Source: Siderastrea radians (Eukaryota; Cnidaria; Anthozoa; Scleractinia; Rhizangiidae). Taken from it: a stretch of DNA of 64,000 nt. The DNA lies in assembly GCA_964017195.1 (NCBI GenBank), contig CAXHKT010000102.1, forward strand, positions 186,001-250,000. The letters run 5' to 3'. Both the position numbers and the translations under genes were made by a program. This document shows positions 33,101 through 46,900 of the stretch, piece after piece (within the stretch, counting starts at the first letter, position 1; every line of letters begins with the position of its first letter). Below the pieces are notes generated by a model that worked only from the letters and a program-made list of their open reading frames with translations, was not told the origin of the DNA and ran no database searches.

Positions 33101-36100
33101 AGCCTTGCGCAGACAGATTGCCCAGATAAGAACACCTTTTTGAGCCTCTGGGAATGCCCCAAAATGGGGTTTTTTCCCTAAGGATCGCACATATCGCGCT
33201 TTCTTTTTACTTTCGCACAAAAGGAACTTTTTTCGGATGGTCCCAAAGGGATTGAATGCATTTGGGAGCTTTGTGCATGCAGCGGAGAGCGCCAGTTAGC
33301 TTTTTGAGCTTTTTGGGGCCTGAGGGAAGGCCCCAAAATGGGGTTTTTTTTCACCTTATCGACAAAATCGCAGACTTTCTACACAATAAACTGTTTTTTC
33401 TGATAGCCCCGAGGGATTTGCATTATTATTGGGCCAGTGCGCAGCCTTGTGCAGACAGACTGCGCAGATAAGAACACCTTTTTGAGCCTCTGGGATAGCC
33501 CCAAAACTGGGTTTTTTCCCTAAGGATCGCACATATCACGCTTTCTTTGTACTTTTGCACAAAAGGAACTTTTTTCGGATGGTCCCAAAGGGATTGAATG
33601 CATTTGGGAGCTTTGTGCATGCAGCGGAGAGCGCCAGTTAGCTTTTTGAGCTTTTTGGGGCCTGAGGGAAGGCCCCAATGTGGGGGTTTTTTCCACCTTA
33701 TCGACAAAATCGCAGACTTGCTACACAATAAACTGTTTTTTCTGATAGCCCCGAGGGATTTGCATTATTATTGGGCCAGTGCGCAGCCTTGCGCAGACAG
33801 ATTGCGCAGATAAGAACACCTTTTTGAGCCTCTGGGAATGCCCCAAAATGGGGTTTTTTCCCTAAGGATCGCACATATCGCGCTTTCTTTGTACTTTTGC
33901 ACAAAAAGAACTTTTTTCGGATGGTCCCAAAGGGATTGAATGCATTTGGGAGCTTTGTGCATGCAGCGGAGAGCGCCAGTTAGCTTTTTGAGCTTTTTGG
34001 GGCCTGAGGGAAGGCCCCAAAATGGGTTTTTTTTTCCACCTTATCGACAAAATCGCAGACTTTCTACACAATAAACTGTTTTTTCTGATAGCCCCGAGGG
34101 ATTTGCATTATTATTGGGCCAGTGCGCAGCCTTGCGCAGACAGATTGCGCAGATAAGAACACCTTTTTGAGCCAGTGGGAATGCCCCAAAATGGGGTTTT
34201 TCCCCTAAGGATCGCACATATCGCGCTTTCTTTGTACTTTTGCACAAAAGGAACTTTTTTCGGATGGTCCCAAAGGGATTGAATGCATTTGGGAGCTTTG
34301 TGCATGCAGCGGAGAGCGCCAGTTAGCTTTTTGAGCTTTTTGGGGCCTGAGGGAAGGCCCCAAAATGGGATTTTTTTCCACTTTATCGACAAAATCGCAG
34401 ACTTTCTACACAATAAACTGTTTTTTCTGATAGCCCCGAGGGATTTGCATTATTATTGGGCCAGTACGCAGCCTTGCGCAGACAGATTGCGCAGATAAGA
34501 ACACCTTTTTGAGCCTCTGGGAATGCCCCAAAATGGGTTTTTTTCCCTAAGGATCGCGCATATCGCGCTTTCTTTGTACTTTTGCACAAAAGGAACTTTT
34601 TTCGGATGGTCCCAAACGGATTGAATGCATTTGGGAGCTTTGTGCATGCAGCGAAGGGCGCCAGTTAGCTTTTTGAGCTATTTGGGGCCTGAGCGAAGGC
34701 CCCAAAATGGGGTTTTTTTTCCACCTTATCGACAAAATCGCAGACTTTCTACACAATAAACTGTTTTTTCTGATAGCCCCGAGGGATTTGCATTATTATT
34801 GGGCCAGTGCGCAGCCTTGCGCAGACAGATTGCGCAGATAAGAACACCTTTTTGAGCCTCTGGGAATGCCCCAAAATGGGGTTTTTTCCCTAAGGATCGC
34901 ACATATCGCGCTTTCTTTGTACTGTTGCAGAAAAGGAACTTTTTGCGGATGGTCCCAAAGGGATTGAATGCATTTGGGAGCTTTGTGCATGCAGCGGAGA
35001 GCGCCAGTTAGCTTTTTGAGCTTTTTGGGGCCTGAGGGAAGGCCCCAAAATGGGGGTTTTTTCCACCTTATCGACAAAATCGCAGACTTTCTACACAATA
35101 AACTGTTTTTTCTGATAGCCCCGAGGGATTTGCATTATTATTGGGCCAGTGCGCAGCCTTGCGCAGACATATTGCGCAGATAAGAACACCTTTTTGAGCC
35201 TCTGGGAATGCCCCAAAATGGGGTTTTTTCCCTAAGGATCGCACATATCGCGCTTTCTTTGTACTTTTGCACAAAAGGAACTTTTTTCGGATGGTCCCAA
35301 AGGGATTGAATGCATTTGGGAGCTTTGTGCATGCAGCAGAGAGCGCCAGTTAGCTTTTTGAGCTTTTTGGGGCCTGAGGGAAGGCCCCAAAATGGGGGTT
35401 TTTTCCACCTTATCGACAAAATCGCAGACTTTCTACACAATAAACTGTTTTTTCTGATAGCCCCGAGGGATTTGCATTATTATTGGGCCAGTGCGCAGCC
35501 TTGCGCAGACAGATTGCGCAGATAAGAACACCTTTTTGAGCCTCTGGGAATGCCCCAAAATGGGGTTTTTTCCCTAAGGATCGCACATATCGCGCTTTCT
35601 TTGTACTTTTGCACAAAAGGAACTTTTTTCGGATGGTCCCAAAGGGATTGAATGCATTTGGGAGCTTTGTGTATGCAGCGGAGAGCGCCAGTTAGCTTTT
35701 TGGGGCCTGAGGAAAGGCCCCAAAATGGGTTTTTTTTCCACCTTATCGACAAAATCGCAGACTTTCTACACAATAAACTGTTTTTTCTGATAGCCCCGGG
35801 GGATTTGCATTATTATTGGGCCAGTGCGCAGCCTTGCGCAGACAGATTGCGCAGATAAGAACACATTTTTGAGCCTCTGGGAATGCCCCAAAATGGGGTT
35901 TTTTCCCTAAGGATCGCACATATCGCGCTTTCTTTGTACTTTTGCACAAAAGGAACTTTTTTCGGATGGTCCCAAAGGGATTGAATGCATTTGGGAGCTT
36001 TGTGCATGCAGCGGAGAGCGCCAGTTAGCTTTTTCAGCTTTTTGGGGCCTGAGGGAAGGCCCCAAAATGGGGTTTTTTTCCACCTTATCGACAAAATCGC

Positions 36101-38120
36101 AGACTTTCTACACAATAAACTGTTTTTTCTGATAGCCCCGAGGGATTTGCATTATTATTGGGCCAGTGCGCAGCCTTGCGCAGACAGATTGCGCAGATAA
36201 GAACACCTTTTTGAGCCTCTGGGAATGCCCCAAAATGGGTTTTTTTCCCTAAGGATCGCACATATCGCGCTTTCTTTGTACTTTTGCACAAAAGGAACTT
36301 TTTTCGGATGGTCCCAAAGGGATTGAATGCATTTGGGAGCTTTGTGCATGCAGCGGAGAGCGCCAGTTAGCTTTTTGAGCTTTTTGGGGCCTGAGGGAAG
36401 GCCCCAAAATGGGGGTTTTTTCCACCTTATCGACAAAATCGCAGACTTTCTACACAATAAACTGTTTTTTCTCATAGCCCCGAGGGATTTGCATTATTAT
36501 TGGGCCAGTGCGCAGCCTTGCGCAGACAGATTGCACAGATAAGAACACCTTTTTGAGCCTCTGGGAATGCCCCAAAATGGGGTTTTTTCCCGAAGGATCG
36601 CACATATTGCGCTTTCTTTGTACTTTTGCACAAAAGGACCCTTTTTTCGGATGGTCCCAAAGGGATTGAATGCATTTGGGAGCTTTGTGCATGCAGCGGA
36701 GAGCGCCAGTTAGCTTTTTGAGCTTTTTGGGGCCTGAGGTAAGGCCCCAAAATGGGTGTTTTTTCCACCTTATCGACAAAATCGCAGACTTTCTACACAA
36801 TAAACTGTTTTTTCTGATAGCCCCGAGGGATTTGCATTATTATTGGGCCAGTGCGCAGCCTTGCGCAGACAGATTGCGCAGATAAGAACACCTTTTTGAG
36901 CCTCTGGGAATGCCCCAAAATGGGGTTTTTTCCCTAAGGATCGCACATATCGCGCTTTCTTTGTACTTTTGCACAAAAGGAACTTTTTTCGGATGGTCCC
37001 AAAGGGATTGAATGCATTTAGGAGCTTTGTGCATGCAGCGGAGAGCGCCAGTTAGCTTTTTGAGCTTTTTGGGGCCTGAGGGAAGGCCCCAAAATGGGGG
37101 TTTTTTCCACCTTATCGACAAAATCGCAGACTTTCTACACAATAAACTGTTTTTTCTGATAGCCCCGAGGGATTTGCATTATTATTGGGCCAGTGCGCAG
37201 CCTTGCGCAGACAGATTGCGCAGATAAGAACACCTTTTTGAGGCTCTGGGAATGCCCCAAAATAGGGTTTTTTCCCTAAGGATCGCACATATCGCGCTTT
37301 CTTTGTACTTTTGCACAAAAGGAACTTTTTTCGGATGGTCCCAAAGGGATTGAATGCATTTGGGAGCTTTGTGCATGCAGCGGAGAGCGCCAGTTAGCTT
37401 TTTGAGCTTTTTGGGGCCTGAGGGAAGGCCCCAAAATGGGGGTTTTTACCACCTTATCGACAAAATCGCAGACTTTCTACACAATAAACTGTTTTTTCTG
37501 ATAGCCCCGAGGGATTTGCATTATTATTGGGCCAGTGCGCAGCCTTGCGCAGACAGATTGCGCAGATAAGAACACCTTTTTGAGCCTCTGGGAATGCCCC
37601 CAAATGGGGTTTTTTCCCTAAGGATCGCACATATCGCGCTTTCTTTGTACTTTTGCACAAAAGGAACTTTTTTCGGATGGTCCCAAAGGGATTGAATGCA
37701 TTTGGGAGCTTTGTGCATGCAGCGGAGAGCGCCAGTTAGCTTTTTGAGCTTTTTGGGGCCTCAGGGAAGGCCCCAAAATGGGGTTTTTTTCCACCTTATC
37801 GACAAAATCGCAGACTTTCTACACAATAAACTGTTTTTTCTGATAGCCCCGAGGGATTTGCATTAATATTGGGCCAGTGCGCGGCCTTGCGCAGACAGAT
37901 TACGCAGATAAGAACACCTTTTTGAGGCTCTGGGAATGCCCCAAAATGGGGTTTTTTCCCTAAGGATCGCACATATCGCGCTTTCTTTGTACTTTTGCAC
38001 AAAAGGAACTTTTTTCGGATGGTCCCAAAGGGATTGAATGCATTTGGGAGCTTTGTGCATGCAGCGGAGAGCGCCAGTTAGCTTTTTGAGCTTTTTGGGG
38101 CCTGAGGGAAGGCCCCAAAA
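29844..38120 (+). repeat. 8.5-8.9 kb tandem duplication, copy 1
   Basis: Anchors: 29844, 30173, 30514, 30860, 31202, 31543, 31889, 32230, 32572, 32914, 33256, 33598, 33940, 34283, 34625, 34968, 35310, 35652, 35985, 36327, 36670, 37012, 37354, 37696. Each has a counterpart +8,536 bp (up to 31202) or +8,878 bp (from 31543). Shared private markers include ATGGAAGATCGC, TTTTGGGGGCC, GGTGCCAAAG, TTTTTAAGGCC, GGGATAGCCCC, CCCCAATGTGGGG and GACTTGCTAC. Copy 1 lacks the monomer that copy 2 has at 40079. Confidence 0.93.
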
Positions 38121-38379
38121 TGGGGTTTTTTTCCACCCTATCGACAAAATCGCAGACTTTCTACACAATAAACTGTTTTTTCTGATAGCCCCGAGGGATT
38201 TGCATTAATATTGGGCCAGTGCGCGGCCTTGCGCAGACAGATTACGCAGATAAGAACACCTTTTTGAGGCTCTGGGAATGCCCCAAAATGGGGTTTTTTC
38301 CCTAAGGATCGCACATATCGCGCTTTCTTTGTACTTTTGCACAAAAGGAACTTTTTTCGGATGGTCCCAAAGGGATTGA
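36670..38379 (+). repeat. d-e-f-a fragment of the six-mer family with chimeric monomer
   Basis: 36670 d, 37012 e, 37354 f, 37696 a, then 38038. The e monomer has TTTAGGAGC and the f monomer has GGCCCCAAAAT, so this is a different lineage from 4.9-14.5 kb. 38038 is chimeric: its first half has the CACCCTATCG marker of 29844, its second half the CATTAATATTGG and GCGCGG markers of 37696. The CATTAATATTGG marker thus occurs twice, 342 bp apart (37,861 and 38,203). Confidence 0.9.
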
Positions 38380-41300
38380 ATGCATTTGGGAGCTTTGTGC
38401 ATGCAGCGGAGAGCGCCAGTTAGCTTTTTGAGCTTTTTGGGGCCTGAGGGAAGGCCCCAAAATGGGGTTTTTTTCCACCCTATCGACAAAATCGCAGACT
38501 TTCTACACAATAAACTGTTTTTTCTGATAGCCCCGAGGGATTTGCATTATTATTGGGCCAGTGCGCAGCCTTGCGCAGACAGATTGGGCAGAGAAGAACA
38601 CCTTTTTGAGCCTCTGGGAATGCCCCAAAATGGAAGATCGCACATATCGCGCTTTCTTTGTACTTTTGCACAAAAGGAACTTTTTTCGGATGGTCCCAAA
38701 GGGATTGAATGCATTTGGGAGCTTTGTGCATGCAGCGGAGAGCGCCAGTTAGCTTTTTGAGCTTTTTGGGGCCTGAGGGAAGGCCCCAAAATGGGGTCTT
38801 TTTCCACCCTATCGACAAAATCGCAGACTTTCTACACAATAAACTGTTTTTTCTGATAGCCCCGAGGAATTTGCATTATTATTGGGCCAGTGCGCAGCCT
38901 TGCGCAGACAGATTGGGCAGAGAAGAACACCTTTTTGAGCCTCTGGGAATGCCCCAAAATGGGGTTTTTCCCTAAGGATCGCACATATCGCGCTTTCTTT
39001 GTACTTTTGCACAAAAGGAACTTTTTTCGGATGGTCCCAAAGGGATTGAATGCATGCATTTGGGAGCTTTGTGCATGCAGCGGAGAGCGCCAGTTAGCTT
39101 TTTGAGCTTTTTGGGGCCTGAGGGAAGGCCCCAAAATGGGGGTTTTTTCCACCTTATCGACAAAATCGCAGACTTTCTACACAATAAACTGTTTTTTCTG
39201 ATAGCCCTGAGGGATTTGCATTATTATTGGGCCAGTGCGCAGCCTTGCGCAGACAGATTGCGCAGATAAGAACACCTTTTTGAGCCTCTGGGAATGCCCC
39301 AAAATGGGGTTTTTTCCCTAAGGATCGCACATATCGCGCTTTCTTTGTACTTTTGCACAAAAGGAACTTTTTTCGGATGGTGCCAAAGGGATTGAATGCA
39401 TTTGGGAGCTTTGTGCATGCAGCGGAGAGCGCCAGTTAGCTTTTTGAGCTTTTGGGGGCCTGAGGGAAGGCCCCAAAATGGGGGTTTTTTCCACCTTATC
39501 GACAAAATCGCAGACTTTCTACACAATAAACTGTTTCTTCTGATAGCCCCGAGGGATTTGCATTATTATTGGGCCAGTGCGCAGCCTTGCGCAGACAGAT
39601 TGCGCAGATAAGAACACCTTTTTGAGCCTCTGGGAATGCCCCAAAATGGGGTTTTTTCCCTAAGGATCGCACATATCGCGCTTTCTTTGTACTTTTGCAC
39701 AAAAAGAACTTTTTTCGGATGGTCCCAAAGGGATTGAATGCATTTGGGAGCTTTGTGCATGCAGCGGAGAGCGCCAGTTAGCTTTTTGAGCTTTTTGGGG
39801 CCTGAGGGAAGGTCCCAAAATGGGGGTTTTTTCCACCTTATCGACAAAATCGCAGACTTTCTACACAATAAACTGTTTTTTCTGATAGCCCCGAGGGATT
39901 TGCATTATTATTGGGCCAGTGCGCAGCCTTGCGCAGACAGATTGCGCAGATAAGAACACCTTTTTGAGCCTCTGGGAATGCCCCAAAATGGGGTTTTTCC
40001 CTAAGGATCGCAAATATCGCGCTTTCTTTGTACTTTTGCACAAAAGGAACTTTTTTCGGATGGTCCCAAAAGGATTGAATGCAATTGGGAGCTTTGTGCA
40101 TGCAGCGGAGAGCGCCAGTTAGCTTTTTGAGCTTTTTGGGGCCTGAGGGAAGGCCCCAAAATGGGGTTTTTTTCCACCTTATCGACAAAATGGCAGACTT
40201 TCTACACAATAAACTGTTTTTTCTGATAGCCCCGAGGGATTTGCATTATTATTGGGCCAGTGCGCAGCCTTGCGCAGACAGATTGCGCAGATAAGAACAC
40301 CTTTTTGAGCCCCTGGGAATGCCCCAAAATGGGGTTTTTTCCCTAAGGATCGCACATATCGCGCTTTCTTTGTACTTTTGCACAAAAGGAACATTTTTCG
40401 GATGGTCCCAAAGGGATTGAATGCATGCATTTGGGAGCTTTGTGCATGCAGCGGAGAGCGCCAGTTAGCTTTTTGAGCTTTTTGGGGCCTGAGGGAAGGC
40501 CCCAAAATGGGGGTTTTTTCCACCTTATCGACAAAATCGCAGACTTTCTACACAATAAACTGTTTTTTCTGATAGCCCCGAGGGATTTGCATTATTATTG
40601 GGCCAGTGCGCAGCCTTGCGCAGACAGATTGCGCAGATAAGAACACCTTTTTGAGCCTCTGGGAATGCCCCAAAATGGGGTTTTTTCCCTAAGGATCGCA
40701 CATATCGCGCTTTCTTTGTACTCTTGCACAAAAGGAACTTTTTTCGGATGGTCCCAAAGGGATTGAATGCATTTGGGAGCTTTGTGCATGCAGCGGAGAG
40801 CGCCAGTTAGCTTTTTGAGCTTTTTGGGGCCTGAGGGAAGGCCCCAAAATGGGTTTTTTTTCCACCTGATCGACAAAATCGCAGACTTTCTACACAATAA
40901 ACTGTTTTTTCTGATAGCCCCGAGGGATTTGCATTATTATTGGGCCAGTGCGCAGCCTTGCGCAGACAGATTGCGCAGATAAGAACACCTTTTTGAGCCT
41001 CTGGGAATGCCCAAAATGGGGTTTTTTCCCTAAGGATCGCACATATCGCGCTTTCTTTGTACTTTTGCACAAAAGGAACTTTTTTCGGATGGTCCCAAAG
41101 GGATTGAATGCATTTGGGAGCTTTGTGCATGCAGCGGAGAGCGCCAGTTAGCTTTTTGAGCTTTTTAAGGCCTGAGGGAAGGCCCCAAAATGGGGTTTTT
41201 TTCCACCTTATTGACAAAATCGGAGACTTTCTACACAATAAACTGTTTTTTCTGATAGCCCCGAGGGATTTGCATTATTATTGGGCCAGTGCGCAGCCTT

Positions 41301-44300
41301 GCGCAGACAGATTGCGCAGATAAGAACACCTTTTTGAGCCTCTGGGAATGCCCCAAAATGGGGTTTTTTCCCTAAGGATCGCACATATCGCGCTTTCTTT
41401 GTACTTTTGCACAAAAGGAACTTTTTTCGGATGGTCCCAAAGGGATTGAATGCATTTGGGAGCTTTGTGCATGCAGCGGAGAGCGCCAGTTAGCTTTTTC
41501 AGCATTTTGGGGCCTGAGGGAAGGCCCCAAAATGGGGTTTTTTTCCACCTTATCGACAAAATCGCAGACTTTCTACACAATAAACTGTTTTTTCTGATAG
41601 CCCCGAGGGATTTGCATTATTATTGGGCCAGTGCGCAGCCTTGCGCAGACAGATTGCGCAGATAAGAACACCTTTTTGAGCCTCTGGGAATGCCCCAAAG
41701 TGGGGTTTCTTCCCTAAGGATCGCACATATCGCGCTTTCTTTGTACTTTTGCACAAAAGGAACTTTTTTCGGATGGTCCCAAAGGGATTGAATGCATTTG
41801 GGAGCTTTGTGCATGCAGCAGAGAGCGCCAGTTAGCTTTTTGAGCTTTTTGGGGCCTGAGGGAAGGCCCCAAAATGGGGTTTTTTTCCACCTTATCGACA
41901 AAATCGCAGACTTTCTACACAATAAACTGTTTTTTCTGATAGCCCCGAGGGATTTGCATTATTATTGGGCCAGTGCGCAGCCTTGCGCAGACAGATTGCC
42001 CAGATAAGAACACCTTTTTGAGCCTCTGGGAATGCCCCAAAATGGGGTTTTTTCCCTAAGGATCGCACATATCGCGCTTTCTTTTTACTTTCGCACAAAA
42101 GGAACTTTTTTCGGATGGTCCCAAAGGGATTGAATGCATTTGGGAGCTTTGTGCATGCAGCGGAGAGCGCCAGTTAGCTTTTTGAGCTTTTTGGGGCCTG
42201 AGGGAAGGCCCCAAAATGGGGTTTTTTTTCACCTTATCGACAAAATCGCAGACTTTCTACACAATAAACTGTTTTTTCTGATAGTCCCGAGGGATTTGCA
42301 TTATTATTGGGCCAGTGCGCAGCCTTGTGCAGACAGACTGCGCAGATAAGAACACCTTTTTGAGCCTCTGGGATAGCCCCAAAACTGGGTTTTTTCCCTA
42401 AGGATCGCACATATCACGCTTTCTTTGTACTTTTGCACAAAAGGAACTTTTTTCGGATGGTCCCAAAGGGATTGAATGCATTTGGGAGCTTTGTGCATGC
42501 AGCGGAGAGCGCCAGTTAGCTTTTTGAGCTTTTTGGGGCCTGAGGGAAGGCCCCAATGTGGGGGTTTTTTCCACCTTATCGACAAAATCGCAGACTTGCT
42601 ACACAATAAACTGTTTTTTCTGATAGCCCCGAGGGATTTGCATTATTATTGGGCCAGTGCGCAGCCTTGCGCAGACAGATTGCGCAGATAAGAACACCTT
42701 TTTGAGCCTCTGGGAATGCCCCAAAATGGGGTTTTTTCCCTAAGGATCGCACATATCGCGCTTTCTTTGTACTTTTGCACAAAAAGAACTTTTTTCGGAT
42801 GGTCCCAAAGGGATTGAATGCATTTGGGAGCTTTGTGCATGCAGCGGAGAGCGCCAGTTAGCTTTTTGAGCTTTTTGGGGCCTGAGGGAAGGCCCCAAAA
42901 TGGGTTTTTTTTTCCACCTTATCGACAAAATCGCAGACTTTCTACACAATAAACTGTTTTTTCTGATAGCCCCGAGGGATTTGCATTATTATTGGGCCAG
43001 TGCGCAGCCTTGCGCAGACAGATTGCGCAGATAAGAACACCTTTTTGAGCCAGTGGGAATGCCCCAAAATGGGGTTTTTCCCCTAAGGATCGCACATATC
43101 GCGCTTTCTTTGTACTTTTGCACAAAAGGAACTTTTTTCGGATGGTCCCAAAGGGATTGAATGCATTTGGGAGCTTTGTGCATGCAGCGGAGAGCGCCAG
43201 TTAGCTTTTTGAGCTTTTTGGGGCCTGAGGGAAGGCCCCAAAATGGGATTTTTTTCCACTTTATCGACAAAATCGCAGACTTTCTACACAATAAACTGTT
43301 TTTTCTGATAGCCCCGAGGGATTTGCATTATTATTGGGCCAGTACGCAGCCTTGCGCAGACAGATTGCGCAGATAAGAACACCTTTTTGAGCCTCTGGGA
43401 ATGCCCCAAAATGGGTTTTTTTCCCTAAGGATCGCGCATATCGCGCTTTCTTTGTACTTTTGCACAAAAGGAACTTTTTTCGGATGGTCCCAAACGGATT
43501 GAATGCATTTGGGAGCTTTGTGCATGCAGCGAAGGGCGCCAGTTAGCTTTTTGAGCTATTTGGGGCCTGAGCGAAGGCCCCAAAATGGGGTTTTTTTTCC
43601 ACCTTATCGACAAAATCGCAGACTTTCTACACAATAAACTGTTTTTTCTGATAGCCCCGAGGGATTTGCATTATTATTGGGCCAGTGCGCAGCCTTGCGC
43701 AGACAGATTGCGCAGATAAGAACACCTTTTTGAGCCTCTGGGAATGCCCCAAAATGGGGTTTTTTCCCTAAGGATCGCACATATCGCGCTTTCTTTGTAC
43801 TGTTGCAGAAAAGGAACTTTTTTCGGATGGTCCCAAAGGGATTGAATGCATTTGGGAGCTTTGTGCATGCAGCGGAGAGCGCCAGTTAGCTTTTTGAGCT
43901 TTTTGGGGCCTGAGGGAAGGCCCCAAAATGGGGGTTTTTTCCACCTTATCGACAAAATCGCAGACTTTCTACACAATAAACTGTTTTTTCTGATAGCCCC
44001 GAGGGATTTGCATTATTATTGGGCCAGTGCGCAGCCTTGCGCAGACATATTGCGCAGATAAGAACACCTTTTTGAGCCTCTGGGAATGCCCCAAAATGGG
44101 GTTTTTTCCCTAAGGATCGCACATATCGCGCTTTCTTTGTACTTTTGCACAAAAGGAACTTTTTTCGGATGGTCCCAAAGGGATTGAATGCATTTGGGAG
44201 CTTTGTGCATGCAGCAGAGAGCGCCAGTTAGCTTTTTGAGCTTTTTGGGGCCTGAGGGAAGGCCCCAAAATGGGGGTTTTTTCCACCTTATCGACAAAAT

Positions 44301-46900
44301 CGCAGACTTTCTACACAATAAACTGTTTTTTCTGATAGCCCCGAGGGATTTGCATTATTATTGGGCCAGTGCGCAGCCTTGCGCAGACAGATTGCGCAGA
44401 TAAGAACACCTTTTTGAGCCTCTGGGAATGCCCCAAAATGGGGTTTTTTCCCTAAGGATCGCACATATCGCGCTTTCTTTGTACTTTTGCACAAAAGGAA
44501 CTTTTTTCGGATGGTCCCAAAGGGATTGAATGCATTTGGGAGCTTTGTGTATGCAGCGGAGAGCGCCAGTTAGCTTTTTGGGGCCTGAGGAAAGGCCCCA
44601 AAATGGGTTTTTTTTCCACCTTATCGACAAAATCGCAGACTTTCTACACAATAAACTGTTTTTTCTGATAGCCCCGGGGGATTTGCATTATTATTGGGCC
44701 AGTGCGCAGCCTTGCGCAGACAGATTGCGCAGATAAGAACACATTTTTGAGCCTCTGGGAATGCCCCAAAATGGGGTTTTTTCCCTAAGGATCGCACATA
44801 TCGCGCTTTCTTTGTACTTTTGCACAAAAGGAACTTTTTTCGGATGGTCCCAAAGGGATTGAATGCATTTGGGAGCTTTGTGCATGCAGCGGAGAGCGCC
44901 AGTTAGCTTTTTCAGCTTTTTGGGGCCTGAGGGAAGGCCCCAAAATGGGGTTTTTTTCCACCTTATCGACAAAATCGCAGACTTTCTACACAATAAACTG
45001 TTTTTTCTGATAGCCCCGAGGGATTTGCATTATTATTGGGCCAGTGCGCAGCCTTGCGCAGACAGATTGCGCAGATAAGAACACCTTTTTGAGCCTCTGG
45101 GAATGCCCCAAAATGGGTTTTTTTCCCTAAGGATCGCACATATCGCGCTTTCTTTGTACTTTTGCACAAAAGGAACTTTTTTCGGATGGTCCCAAAGGGA
45201 TTGAATGCATTTGGGAGCTTTGTGCATGCAGCGGAGAGCGCCAGTTAGCTTTTTGAGCTTTTTGGGGCCTGAGGGAAGGCCCCAAAATGGGGGTTTTTTC
45301 CACCTTATCGACAAAATCGCAGACTTTCTACACAATAAACTGTTTTTTCTCATAGCCCCGAGGGATTTGCATTATTATTGGGCCAGTGCGCAGCCTTGCG
45401 CAGACAGATTGCACAGATAAGAACACCTTTTTGAGCCTCTGGGAATGCCCCAAAATGGGGTTTTTTCCCGAAGGATCGCACATATTGCGCTTTCTTTGTA
45501 CTTTTGCACAAAAGGACCCTTTTTTCGGATGGTCCCAAAGGGATTGAATGCATTTGGGAGCTTTGTGCATGCAGCGGAGAGCGCCAGTTAGCTTTTTGAG
45601 CTTTTTGGGGCCTGAGGTAAGGCCCCAAAATGGGTGTTTTTTCCACCTTATCGACAAAATCGCAGACTTTCTACACAATAAACTGTTTTTTCTGATAGCC
45701 CCGAGGGATTTGCATTATTATTGGGCCAGTGCGCAGCCTTGCGCAGACAGATTGCGCAGATAAGAACACCTTTTTGAGCCTCTGGGAATGCCCCAAAATG
45801 GGGTTTTTTCCCTAAGGATCGCACATATCGCGCTTTCTTTGTACTTTTGCACAAAAGGAACTTTTTTCGGATGGTCCCAAAGGGATTGAATGCATTTAGG
45901 AGCTTTGTGCATGCAGCGGAGAGCGCCAGTTAGCTTTTTGAGCTTTTTGGGGCCTGAGGGAAGGCCCCAAAATGGGGGTTTTTTCCACCTTATCGACAAA
46001 ATCGCAGACTTTCTACACAATAAACTGTTTTTTCTGATAGCCCCGAGGGATTTGCATTATTATTGGGCCAGTGCGCAGCCTTGCGCAGACAGATTGCGCA
46101 GATAAGAACACCTTTTTGAGGCTCTGGGAATGCCCCAAAATAGGGTTTTTTCCCTAAGGATCGCACATATCGCGCTTTCTTTGTACTTTTGCACAAAAGG
46201 AACTTTTTTCGGATGGTCCCAAAGGGATTGAATGCATTTGGGAGCTTTGTGCATGCAGCGGAGAGCGCCAGTTAGCTTTTTGAGCTTTTTGGGGCCTGAG
46301 GGAAGGCCCCAAAATGGGGGTTTTTACCACCTTATCGACAAAATCGCAGACTTTCTACACAATAAACTGTTTTTTCTGATAGCCCCGAGGGATTTGCATT
46401 ATTATTGGGCCAGTGCGCAGCCTTGCGCAGACAGATTGCGCAGATAAGAACACCTTTTTGAGCCTCTGGGAATGCCCCCAAATGGGGTTTTTTCCCTAAG
46501 GATCGCACATATCGCGCTTTCTTTGTACTTTTGCACAAAAGGAACTTTTTTCGGATGGTCCCAAAGGGATTGAATGCATTTGGGAGCTTTGTGCATGCAG
46601 CGGAGAGCGCCAGTTAGCTTTTTGAGCTTTTTGGGGCCTCAGGGAAGGCCCCAAAATGGGGTTTTTTTCCACCTTATCGACAAAATCGCAGACTTTCTAC
46701 ACAATAAACTGTTTTTTCTGATAGCCCCGAGGGATTTGCATTAATATTGGGCCAGTGCGCGGCCTTGCGCAGACAGATTACGCAGATAAGAACACCTTTT
46801 TGAGGCTCTGGGAATGCCCCAAAATGGGGTTTTTTCCCTAAGGATCGCACATATCGCGCTTTCTTTGTACTTTTGCACAAAAGGAACTTTTTTCGGATGG
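38380..46900 (+). repeat. 8.5-8.9 kb tandem duplication, copy 2
   Basis: Anchors: 38380, 38709, 39050, 39396, 39738, 40079 (extra), 40421, 40767, 41108, 41450, 41792, 42134, 42476, 42818, 43161, 43503, 43846, 44188, 44530, 44863, 45205, 45548, 45890, 46232, 46574. Differences from copy 1 are single bases, for example 32,576 (GAATGCGTTTGG) against GAATGCATTTGG at 41,450, and 34,944 (TTTTTGCGG) against TTTTTTCGG. Homology ends near 46,900-47,000 where 46916 continues as b rather than the 38038 chimera. Confidence 0.93.
40079..40420 (+). repeat. Monomer present in copy 2 but absent from copy 1
   Basis: Markers are CAAAAGGATTGAATGCAATTGGG and AAAATGGCAGAC. The same monomer type stands at the same place in the third related block (50680 and 51364). 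Copy 1 (between 31202 and 31543) therefore most likely lost it, rather than copy 2 gaining it. Confidence 0.82.
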
